A DNA stretch of 33,902 nucleotides from Amycolatopsis coloradensis (GTDB lineage: Bacteria; Actinomycetota; Actinomycetes; Mycobacteriales; Pseudonocardiaceae). Under the pieces are notes generated by a model. The model made no database searches and was not told the origin of the DNA. It saw only the letters and a list, made by a program, of their open reading frames with translations. Position numbers and translations under genes: made by a program. Shown piece by piece: positions 1 to 6,803 of this stretch. Within the stretch, counting starts at the first letter, position 1. Every line of letters begins with the position of its first letter. The stretch lies in assembly GCF_037997115.1 (NCBI RefSeq), contig NZ_CP150484.1:4742964-4776865 (forward strand), given 5' to 3'.

Positions 1-26
1 CCCAGACGGTTACAGAAGGCGTGATG

Positions 27-77
27 CCGTGAAGGCCTCCTTCACTACCTTCAGGGTAGGGAAGGAGGCCTTCACGG
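27..77. repeat. Palindromic repeat, family A (copy 1), likely terminator of the aminotransferase gene
   Basis: Positions 27-43 and 61-77 are perfect 17-bp reverse complements (CCGTGAAGGCCTCCTTC on the left). One mismatch and five further pairs close down to a 5-base loop at 50-54. It lies 19 bp beyond the stop of the minus-strand aminotransferase gene, so the transcript would fold into a very stable hairpin. A near-identical copy is at 11164-11218. Termination is inference; the palindrome is seen directly. Confidence 0.85.
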
Positions 78-95
78 ACCCGAATCTAGGACAAA

Positions 96-881
96 CTAGA
101 TCTCGTCCCAGGGATTGCTTTCGTACGCTTCGGTGAGGATCCGCCCCGTCTCCGGGGCGAACGGAAGCACGACGTCGTCCACCGACGCCACCGGCCACCC
201 GACCGACTCCGAATTGGTCAGGAACATGGCGTCGAACCCCGGCAGATCGGCGGGGCGGACGTCGCGGATCTCCTGGGGGATCCCGTTGCGCTCGAGGCTG
301 CGACGCACGAGTTGCTGGCTGATGCCGTCGAGCACCGGGGCCTGCGGCCAGACCACAGTGCCGCCTTCGAGGAAACCGACGTTCCAGATCGACGCCTCGC
401 TGACCCGGCCCTGGTAGTCGACGAACAGCGCGTCGTCGTATCCCGCCAGCTTCGCCTCGCGCGTGTGGTGGAGCAGTCCGAACGTACCGACGTGTTTGAC
501 CTCCGGGAGCACCCGCTCGTAGCGCACGGACCGCAGGCGCAACGGTGTCATCTCGTGCTTTCGGGGCGGCCCGATCCGGACGAGGACATCCGGTGCCGCC
601 GGTGCGCCGGGATCGGACCAATCCAACGCCCGGGAGAAGATCAGCACCCGCACGGACAACGCGTCTTCACCCCGGATGGCCTGCCGTACGTACCCGCGCA
701 CCGCCTCGGTGTCGAGGTCGTGGGCGAACATGCGCCGCGTACTTGTAGCGAGACGGCGAAGGTGGACGTCCAGACCGCGGACCTTGCCGCCGCGGACCTG
801 CATCGCGGTGAAGTGGCCATAGCCGAACGCGCCCGCCAGGTCTTCCGACCGGGCGGGCGCGCCGTTGACTTCCAGCTTCAC
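96..881 (-). CDS. Aminotransferase class IV family protein
   Basis: A 261-residue PLP-dependent fold-type IV protein, related to 4-amino-4-deoxychorismate lyase and branched-chain/D-amino acid aminotransferases. Lys129 (in LPEVKHVG) is the likely PLP-binding lysine and Glu162 (in GRVSEASIWNVGF) the conserved glutamate that contacts the pyridine nitrogen; length suits the family. The GTG start at 881 lies one base after the stop of the cyclophilin gene, and I see no good ribosome binding site, so translation is probably coupled. The substrate cannot be told from sequence: a branched-chain amino acid, D-amino acid or aminodeoxychorismate are all possible. In Mycobacterium tuberculosis the ppiB neighbour on this side is relA, so this is a local difference. 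A family A palindrome follows the stop. Confidence 0.88.
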   Translation of the reverse strand: MKLEVNGAPARSEDLAGAFGYGHFTAMQVRGGKVRGLDVHLRRLATSTRRMFAHDLDTEAVRGYVRQAIRGEDALSVRVLIFSRALDWSDPGAPAAPDVLVRIGPPRKHEMTPLRLRSVRYERVLPEVKHVGTFGLLHHTREAKLAGYDDALFVDYQGRVSEASIWNVGFLEGGTVVWPQAPVLDGISQQLVRRSLERNGIPQEIRDVRPADLPGFDAMFLTNSESVGWPVASVDDVVLPFAPETGRILTEAYESNPWDEI

Positions 882-882
882 G

Positions 883-1740
883 TCAGGCGTTGACCGTGAC
901 GCCGGTGAACTTGACCTCGGTGTTGGGCGGGCCGGTGCCGTCGCCGTTGCCGGCCTGCGCGTTCGCGCCCGCCTTGGCGACCTTGTCGAGCACCTTCAGG
1001 CCTTCGTCGGAGATGCTGCCGAAGACCGAGTAGTCCGGGGACAGTTCGGCCTCGCCGTAGACCATGAAGAACTGGCTCCCGCCGGAGTTCGGCTGCTGCG
1101 TCTTGGCCATCGCGAGGATGCCGCGGCCGTACTTGATCTCCTGGAACGCTTCGTCCGGCATGGTGTAGCCCGGGCCGCCCATGCCGCTGGCCTGGGGGTC
1201 ACCGCACTGCAGCATCTGCAGGCCGGTGGTGCCGAGCCGGTGGCACTTGGTGTCGTTGAAGTAGCCCTGCTGGGAAAGGCTGATGAAGCTCTGCACGGCA
1301 CAGGGGGCGAGCGCCCGGTCGAGCGTCAGCGGGATGTCGCCCGCGGTGCTCTTCAGCACGACGTTCACCGTGCCGTTCGAGGAGACGTCCTTGCCTTCCG
1401 GCTTGTTCACCTTCTTCGAAGCGGGCTTGGCGGTGTCGTCCTTGTAGTCGCAGGCCACCGGGTTCGCCAGCGGCGTCGGCCGCTTCGGCATCGGAGCGCG
1501 CTCCGTGGGGATGGTGACCTCGGGGGTCGGAGGAGCCGAGCTGGGGGAAGCGTCGGAGGCGGCATCGTCACCACTGTTGCTGCTGACGATCCACCACACC
1601 GCGCCCGCCACGATGGCGACGACACCGACGACCGCTACCGAGCCGACGATCCTGCGCCGCTTGGCCTGTTCGGCCCGTCGCACGATCTGTCGCTCGAGCT
1701 TGCGCTTCGCGGCTTCGCGGCGCTGCTGGTTGGTCGGCAC
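883..1740 (-). CDS. ppiB: Membrane-anchored cyclophilin-type peptidyl-prolyl cis-trans isomerase
   Basis: A 285-residue protein catalysing proline isomerisation, probably on exported proteins at the outer face of the membrane. Residues 1-30 are very basic, 31-53 form one membrane segment, 54-120 are a Ser/Pro/Thr-rich linker, and about 123-283 are the cyclophilin domain with CHRLGTTGLQMLQCGDP, GMGGPGYTMPDEAF and GGSQFFMVYG. The GTG start at 1740 has a close GGGAGG site and begins with a PTNxQRR-KRKLERQ pattern like that of M. tuberculosis PpiB (Rv2582). As there, it is divergent from a glyoxalase II-like gene, which supports the name. It precedes the aminotransferase gene by one base, so the two are probably co-transcribed. 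The domain is clear; the symbol follows the mycobacterial orthologue. Confidence 0.92.
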   Translation of the reverse strand: MPTNQQRREAAKRKLERQIVRRAEQAKRRRIVGSVAVVGVVAIVAGAVWWIVSSNSGDDAASDASPSSAPPTPEVTIPTERAPMPKRPTPLANPVACDYKDDTAKPASKKVNKPEGKDVSSNGTVNVVLKSTAGDIPLTLDRALAPCAVQSFISLSQQGYFNDTKCHRLGTTGLQMLQCGDPQASGMGGPGYTMPDEAFQEIKYGRGILAMAKTQQPNSGGSQFFMVYGEAELSPDYSVFGSISDEGLKVLDKVAKAGANAQAGNGDGTGPPNTEVKFTGVTVNA

Positions 1741-1896
1741 CCGCCCTCCCGGTTTCCACTCGATGTCACACGTATGAGGTAGCGGGAGTCTATTGGCACA
1801 GCCTGTGAGGCCCCCGTACAGGGGCCGCTAGGCTTACTTGATCGTGATCAGGGCCATCCTGTCACCTGTTCGGCGGAAGAACTGAGGAGGCGTTTC
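1741..1896. promoter_or_regulatory. Divergent promoter region between ppiB and the MBL-fold hydrolase
   Basis: This 156-bp region must hold the promoters of both divergent genes. It contains a perfect 6-bp hairpin (GGCCCC at 1809-1814, GGGGCC at 1821-1826) and a small dyad TGATC-GT-GATCA at 1839-1850. The hydrolase has a strong GAGGAGG site at 1884-1890. I could not assign clear -35 and -10 hexamers. Confidence 0.4.
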
Positions 1897-2505
1897 GTGC
1901 TGGTTGTCGGTTTTCCGGCAGGCCCCCTCGAAGCCAACTGCTACCTGCTCGCCCGTGAAGGCGGCGGGAAGTGCGTGATCGTCGATCCCGGGGAGGACGT
2001 CGTCGAACCGCTCGAGGCCGCGCTTTCCACGCACGGCCTGACGCCGGTCGCGATGCTCGCCACCCACGGCCACCCCGATCACGTCGCTTCGGTGGACGAG
2101 ATCGGCGCGCGCCACGGAATACCTCTCTATCTGCACGAGGCGGACCGGCCACTCCTGGGCCGGGACGCGGGAGAACGGAAGGACGGGATCGTGCCACTCG
2201 CCGATGGCCCGCTCGGGCTGGCCGGACTGGAGATCACGGTCTCCGGAACACCGGGGCACACCGCCGGTTCGGTGGTGTTCGGGCTGACCTCCGCCGAGGG
2301 CGGCCGGATCGTGCTCACCGGGGACAGCCTGTTCGCCGGTTCGATCGGCCGGTCCGCCGGGGACGGCGCCGAACTCGTGCGATCGCTCGGCGCCAAGGTG
2401 ATGACGATGCCCGACGACACCGTCGTCCTCCCGGGCCACGGCCCGGCCACCACGATCGGGCAGGAGCGGGCGGGGAACCCGTTCCTGGCCGGGACGGGCG
2501 TGTGA
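1897..2505 (+). CDS. MBL-fold metallo-hydrolase, glyoxalase II-like
   Basis: A 202-residue single-domain metallo-beta-lactamase-fold protein, probably a cytoplasmic thioesterase or hydrolase with two metal ions. The metal-binding pattern is complete: THGHPDH at 56-62 (His57, His59, Asp61, His62), His121 in GTPGHTAGS, Asp143 in TGDSLF and His181 in LPGHGPATT. It is shorter than classical glyoxalase II (about 250 residues) and lacks its C-terminal helical domain, so the physiological substrate is uncertain. The GTG start at 1897 has GAGGAGG six bases upstream. The stop codon shares one base with the ATG of the next gene, so the two are translationally coupled. The pairing with divergent ppiB matches Rv2581c/Rv2582; the hisS gene expected downstream is absent. 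Confidence 0.9.
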   Translation: MLVVGFPAGPLEANCYLLAREGGGKCVIVDPGEDVVEPLEAALSTHGLTPVAMLATHGHPDHVASVDEIGARHGIPLYLHEADRPLLGRDAGERKDGIVPLADGPLGLAGLEITVSGTPGHTAGSVVFGLTSAEGGRIVLTGDSLFAGSIGRSAGDGAELVRSLGAKVMTMPDDTVVLPGHGPATTIGQERAGNPFLAGTGV

Positions 2506-3161
2506 TGACCGAGCCGACCGGGACCCCGGAGACCCCCGAACGTCTCCCGCTGTTCCACGACGACCCCAAGCTGCGCCGCAGGCGCGGCTGCTCCAGCGTC
2601 GCCGGCGTCGTGATCTTCGCGGCCGCGTTCGGCGGGATCGCGGGACTGATCGGCGGTGAGATCGCCGGGCTGGTGGTCGCCGGCGTGATCGCGGTACCGC
2701 TGCTCTACGTCATGTTCTACAACCTGCGCCGCCGCGTCTGGCTCGAAGGCGACACGCTCATCGTGCGGACCTGGGGGGTGCGGCGGATCGACCTGACCGC
2801 GGCCGAGCGCATCGACCTGGTGATCAGCGACGTGCGCGGCACCCGGACGGTCAGCCTGCTGGTCAACGCGGGCAAGCGTCGCAAGGTCGCGAAAGTCGAC
2901 CTGGCTGTCTATTCCGGTGCGGGCGGCCGGGAACTGGGCATCCTGCAACTGCGCAAGCTGGCGAACGCCCTGCTGAACAACACCGAGGCGAACGGCCTGG
3001 TGTTCTCCGAACTGCTGGTGGCCCAGCTGAAATCGGAGGCGCGCGGAGACGCGGCGGCGGAGCGGCCGCTCTACCGGCTGGCCTCGGCGGCGCCCGCCGG
3101 GAAGTACATCCAGCGGTTCACGATGGAGGCGGTCAGCCGGTTCGTGGCGACGCTGGACTGA
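2505..3161 (+). CDS. Hypothetical protein with two membrane segments
   Basis: A 218-residue protein with no family I can name with certainty. Residues 1-28 are polar with a charged KLRRRRG stretch. Residues about 31-50 and 53-72 are two hydrophobic helices separated by a short turn. From residue 75 on there is a soluble, beta-rich region (RRRVWLEGDTLIVRTWGVR) that resembles the PH-like domains found after paired helices in actinobacterial membrane proteins; that resemblance is inference. ATG 2505 overlaps the stop codon of the hydrolase (TGATG), so the two are coupled. An in-frame GTG at 2502 is a less likely start. A family B palindrome follows 20 bp after the stop. Confidence 0.75.
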   Translation: MTEPTGTPETPERLPLFHDDPKLRRRRGCSSVAGVVIFAAAFGGIAGLIGGEIAGLVVAGVIAVPLLYVMFYNLRRRVWLEGDTLIVRTWGVRRIDLTAAERIDLVISDVRGTRTVSLLVNAGKRRKVAKVDLAVYSGAGGRELGILQLRKLANALLNNTEANGLVFSELLVAQLKSEARGDAAAERPLYRLASAAPAGKYIQRFTMEAVSRFVATLD

Positions 3162-3181
3162 AGCTCACGGGAGGACGTTCG

Positions 3182-3219
3182 GCCTCGTGAGTGTTTGGGA
3201 CGGTTACCACTCACGAGGC
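3182..3219. repeat. Palindromic repeat, family B (copy 1, shortened)
   Basis: GCCTCGTGAGTG at 3182-3193 is the perfect reverse complement of 3208-3219, a 12-bp stem around a 14-base loop. It sits between two convergent genes and overlaps the stop codon of the minus-strand small gene, so it could end transcripts from both sides. Compared with the full unit at 26904-26949 it lacks 12 bp, exactly the stretch between two TTA triplets in that unit. Confidence 0.8.
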
Positions 3220-3384
3220 TTCGGTGCGGGTCGCCAGCCGCTCCGAGTGCTTGAGCGTCGACCGCACGTCGTCGAGCGCGGCGGCGATCTTGGGCACCGC
3301 CTCGACGGCTTCCAGCGTCGAGACGAGCACGCGCCGTGCGACGGCGGTCAGCTGTCTGGGGACGGCGAACACGACGTCGGACAT
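3211..3384 (-). CDS. Small hypothetical helical protein (57 aa)
   Basis: A 57-residue protein beginning MSDVVFAVPRQL. It is rich in Ala, Val, Leu and charged residues, with no Cys or Trp, and reads as one long amphipathic helix. I chose ATG 3384 over GTG 3399 because GGAGGGG lies just before the ATG, inside the longer frame. The last codon and stop fall in the right arm of a family B palindrome. No function is recognised. Support for a real gene is the good ribosome binding site, a plausible composition and a hairpin at the end, with no competing gene on either strand. Confidence 0.6.
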   Translation of the reverse strand: MSDVVFAVPRQLTAVARRVLVSTLEAVEAVPKIAAALDDVRSTLKHSERLATRTEAS

Positions 3385-3482
3385 GGCCCCTCCGATCACG
3401 CGGCGAACCTCGGGTGCGGCCTCTTCGTACCCGACTCCGGCCCGTGATCGCGCGGCGGGCGCGCGCTTTGGTGCGCTTGTGG

Positions 3483-4889
3483 TTACAGGGACTCTTGGGG
3501 CTCCCGCGAGGCGATCAGCGCCGCCAGCACGGTGGTGACCGGGACCGCCGCGACGATGCCGACACTTCCGGCCAGCGTCCTGATGATCTCCTGCGCGATT
3601 TCCTCCGCGCCGAGGATCGAGCCGAGCCCGACTCCGGAAAGCGACGTGTACAGCAGCACCGGCAGCGCCGCCCCCGCGTACGCCATCACGAGCGTGTTGA
3701 CCGCCGAGCCGACGTGGTCGCGGCCGATCCGCAGGCCCGCGCCGTACAGCTCACGCCAGCCGAGCGACGGATTCGCCCGTCGGAGTTCCCACACCGCGCT
3801 CGTCTGCGTCACCGTGACGTCGTCCAGCACGCCGAGCGCGCCGATCACGACGCCCGCCAGCAGCAGACCGCGCGCGTCGATCCCGTGCCCGAGCGACCCG
3901 ATCAGCTGCGAGGTGCTGTCGTCGAGCCCGGTCAGCGACGCCGCGGCCGAGAAGATCGCGGACAGGACACCGATCAGGACCAGGCTCACCAAGGTGCCCA
4001 GCACCGCCACCGAGGTTCTCGCGGACAGCCCGTGCGTCAGGTACAGCGCGACGAACATGATCGCGCCCGCGCCCGCGATCGCCACCAGCAGCGGGCTTTC
4101 CCCGGAGAGGATCGACGGCAGCACGAAGAACGCCAGCACCAAAAAGCTCAGCCCCAGCGCGACCAGCGCCGCGAGACCCCGCCACCGGCCCAGCACGATC
4201 ACCGCGAGCGCGAACAGCCCGGCGAGCAGCAGCAACGGCGTACCGCGCTGGAAATCGACGATCTGGAATGACGCCGGGTTCGCGACGTCGCCGCCGTTGT
4301 AGGACAGCACCACCTCGTCGCCCGCGGCGAACCGCGGTGTGCTCGGCTCGATGGGAAGCGTCAGTTTCAACGACTTCCCGGCCCCGGGGCCGTCTGTCAT
4401 CGTCAGCTCACTGGTGAGACACGGCTTCGCGTCCGGCGGCGGTTCGCCGACCTGCACCTGCCCTTCGGCGAGACACGGGCCGGTGATCGTCTTGGTGACC
4501 GTCGCGTCCACCGGGGTTCCCTGGGTGAAGACGCTTTTCACCGGATCCTCGCCCCACGGGTAGAGCACGATCATGCCGACGACGGTGGCGACGGCGAGCG
4601 GGATCAGCAGCCACATCAGCAGGAGCCGGACCCGGCGCGACGCGGGTGCCGCCGGCCCGTGGCCGTGCGAATGCCCGTGACCGACCGGTACGGGCTTCGG
4701 TTCCGGGGCGCGACGTCTGCCCGATTCCGCCTGACGCGGCCGCTGTGCCGGGGGACGGGGGCGCCGCGCCCCCTCGGGCGGGGGAGTCCGGCGCGGCGAA
4801 CGGGACGTTCCGGGCGAACGATCAGACGGGGTGTCCGTTACCCGGCAAATCGGGCCGGTGTCGTCGTCGGAGAGGTCGCGGCGGTTCAC
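3483..4889 (-). CDS. YibE/F family membrane protein
   Basis: A 468-residue polytopic membrane protein of the YibE/F family, whose biochemical function is not established. Residues 1-86 are basic and Pro/Arg-rich and end in a His-Gly run, GHGHSHGHG, with His71, 73, 75 and 77. Residue 88-110 is the first membrane segment; about 111-205 is an extracytoplasmic beta-rich domain (VDATVTKTITGP, DEVVLSYNGG); the rest is a set of membrane helices carrying the family signature around GVLDDVTVTQTSAVWELR. The open frame continues far upstream across the next gene, but GTG 4889 is preceded by GGAGG and gives the usual length. The His run could bind a transition metal; that is inference. Confidence 0.88.
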   Translation of the reverse strand: MNRRDLSDDDTGPICRVTDTPSDRSPGTSRSPRRTPPPEGARRPRPPAQRPRQAESGRRRAPEPKPVPVGHGHSHGHGPAAPASRRVRLLLMWLLIPLAVATVVGMIVLYPWGEDPVKSVFTQGTPVDATVTKTITGPCLAEGQVQVGEPPPDAKPCLTSELTMTDGPGAGKSLKLTLPIEPSTPRFAAGDEVVLSYNGGDVANPASFQIVDFQRGTPLLLLAGLFALAVIVLGRWRGLAALVALGLSFLVLAFFVLPSILSGESPLLVAIAGAGAIMFVALYLTHGLSARTSVAVLGTLVSLVLIGVLSAIFSAAASLTGLDDSTSQLIGSLGHGIDARGLLLAGVVIGALGVLDDVTVTQTSAVWELRRANPSLGWRELYGAGLRIGRDHVGSAVNTLVMAYAGAALPVLLYTSLSGVGLGSILGAEEIAQEIIRTLAGSVGIVAAVPVTTVLAALIASREPQESL

Positions 4890-4930
4890 CCGCACATCCT
4901 CCACAGTCCGCGCCGCGCGCCGCACACGGC

Positions 4931-5908
4931 CTAGCCGAACGCCTGCCGAAGGTGGACACGGCGATAGGCCGAAGGCGGGGTGTCGAAGTGATCGAGGAAG
5001 GCCTGGCGCAGTGTCTCGGTCGAACCGAAACCACATCGCCTCGCGATCGACGTCAGCGGGAGTTCGGTGCCGCACAGGAGTTTCGCGGCGTTTTCGGTCC
5101 TCGCCGCCCGCACGTACCTGCTGGGCGTGGTGCTCAGGTGGGCGTCGAAGAGCCTGGTCAGCTGCCGGGTGCTGATCCCGGCCCGTTCGGCGAGGACGGC
5201 GGTTCCGAGATCGTCGGCCAGGTGCTCCGCCACGTACGCGGTGATGTCGCGGACGAGCCGGTTTTCCGGCGGTGGGCCGGACAGAAACATGCTCACCTGC
5301 GCCTGGTTGCCCGGCCGCTGCAGGTAGGTCACCAGCATGCGGGCGACCTCCCTGGCCACGCTCGGGCCGTGGTCGGCCTCGACGAACGCGAGGGTGAGGT
5401 CGATCCCGCTGGTGACCCCCGCCGCCGTGTAGACGTTGCCGTCGCGCACGTACAGCGGCACCGGATCCACGTTCACCTGCGGGTAGCTCGTCGCGAGCCG
5501 GTTCGCGAACCGCCAGTGCGTGGTGGCGCGCCGCCCGTTGAGCAGCCCGCACGCGGCGAGGACCGTGGCACCGGTGCACACCGAAGCGACGCGACGGCTC
5601 TGCTGCGCGAGCCTGCGGACATGGGTGACGACCCTCGGGTCGGCGGCGGCCGCCTCGTGCCCGGTGCCGCCCGCGACGATCAGCGTGTCCAGCTCGCCCG
5701 TCACCTGGTCGAGCCGGTGCTGTGCCTGCAGCGTCAGCCCGGATTCGCAGCGGATACCGCGCCCGTCGACGCTCGCGAGCATGATCTCGTACCCCGGCTT
5801 GCCGCCGAGTTTGGTCGCGGCGTCCAGGACGTCCGACGGGCCGGCGATGTCGAGCAACTCGGCGTTGCTGTAGCCGACGATCAACACTCGTCTGGGTGAA
5901 CCCGGCAT
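4931..5908 (-). CDS. GlxA-type AraC family regulator with DJ-1/PfpI domain
   Basis: A 325-residue transcription regulator. Residues 7-190 are a DJ-1/PfpI (class I glutamine amidotransferase-like) sensor domain with the elbow SVCTGATVLAACGLL (Cys111) and TTHW (His131). Residues about 220-322 are the AraC double helix-turn-helix, with AERAGISTRQLTRLF and ARRCGFGSTETLRQAF. It is divergent from a DJ-1/PfpI enzyme gene across 98 bp, which suggests that it controls that gene and perhaps senses the same ligand. No good ribosome binding site precedes ATG 5908, so translation may be leaderless. Ligand unknown. Confidence 0.92.
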   Translation of the reverse strand: MPGSPRRVLIVGYSNAELLDIAGPSDVLDAATKLGGKPGYEIMLASVDGRGIRCESGLTLQAQHRLDQVTGELDTLIVAGGTGHEAAAADPRVVTHVRRLAQQSRRVASVCTGATVLAACGLLNGRRATTHWRFANRLATSYPQVNVDPVPLYVRDGNVYTAAGVTSGIDLTLAFVEADHGPSVAREVARMLVTYLQRPGNQAQVSMFLSGPPPENRLVRDITAYVAEHLADDLGTAVLAERAGISTRQLTRLFDAHLSTTPSRYVRAARTENAAKLLCGTELPLTSIARRCGFGSTETLRQAFLDHFDTPPSAYRRVHLRQAFG

Positions 5909-6006
5909 GATCGAACGCTACCAGTAGTGCCCGGCCGTCGGACGTTGTTCGCAGGAATCCGGACATCCGGGCCACCGCGGTCCCGCGCCTTCGACACCGT
6001 TGTCCC

Positions 6007-6717
6007 ATGACAGACGACAAGAAAACGATCGCGTTCGTGGTGTACCCGGGGATGACCCCGCTGGACATGGTCGGGCCGCTGACCGTGCTGGACGGGATGG
6101 CGAGCACGGCGCAGGAGTACCGGACGGTCGTGGTCGGTGAGACGAAGGACGCGGTCACCACCGACAACCCGCTGAAGCTCGTGGCGACCCATACCTACGA
6201 CGAAGTCCCGTCGCCGTACGCGCTGCTCGTGCCCGGTGGCGCCGCGCCGACGCTGAAGGCGCTCGCCGACGAGAAACTGGTGGGATACCTGCGGACCGCA
6301 GGGGCGAACGCGGAGCTCGTGACCTCGGTGTGCACGGGATCGCTGCTGCTGGGGCAGGCCGGACTGCTGAAGGGCCGCAAAGCCGCGACGCATTGGATGT
6401 TCCGTGAACTGCTGGGCGCTTTCGGCGCGGAGCCCGTCGCCGAGCGCTGGGTCGAGGACGGGAACGTGATCACCGCCGCCGGGGTGTCGGCGGGAATCGA
6501 CCTCGCGCTGCACCTGGTCGAGCGGCTCGTCGGCGCCGAGATCGCCCGGACGATCCAGTTCGTCATCGAGTACGACCCGGAGCCGCCACAGGGGCCGCTG
6601 GACTGGTCTAAGCGGCCGTACGGGGATCTCAAGCCTCTGCTGGAGCACACGCTGAACGAGGCACTCGCGGACGAGCCCGCGTTGCGGGACAGGCTGCTCG
6701 CGCACACCGGGAAGTAA
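6007..6717 (+). CDS. DJ-1/PfpI family protein, isonitrile hydratase-like
   Basis: A 236-residue single-domain cytoplasmic protein of the DJ-1/PfpI superfamily. Cys109 sits in the nucleophile elbow SVCTGSLLLG, followed by AATHW (His129). Asp20 in TPLDMVGP corresponds to the second catalytic residue of Pseudomonas isonitrile hydratase (InhA), which suggests hydration of an isonitrile to an N-formamide. A glyoxalase- or amidase-like activity cannot be excluded. The divergent AraC regulator carries a closely similar domain, so one may be a duplicate of the other with a DNA-binding domain added. The site before ATG 6007 is weak. The C-terminal 40 residues are polar and charged. Confidence 0.85.
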   Translation: MTDDKKTIAFVVYPGMTPLDMVGPLTVLDGMASTAQEYRTVVVGETKDAVTTDNPLKLVATHTYDEVPSPYALLVPGGAAPTLKALADEKLVGYLRTAGANAELVTSVCTGSLLLGQAGLLKGRKAATHWMFRELLGAFGAEPVAERWVEDGNVITAAGVSAGIDLALHLVERLVGAEIARTIQFVIEYDPEPPQGPLDWSKRPYGDLKPLLEHTLNEALADEPALRDRLLAHTGK

Positions 6718-6803
6718 GAGGCGGCCATCCGGGTGAGAAGTCGCTGTCACGGGGACGGCACCGGGTTACATTCTGGGTCATCCGTCCAGGTGATAGGTGG
6801 TTC

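Noticed and set aside
3483..6167. Very long minus-strand reading (about 894 codons) continuing upstream of the YibE/F start
   Set aside because: The upstream part crosses the well-supported GlxA-type regulator in another frame, has an Arg/Gly/Pro-heavy composition typical of a shadow reading, and a good ribosome binding site marks the real start at 4889.
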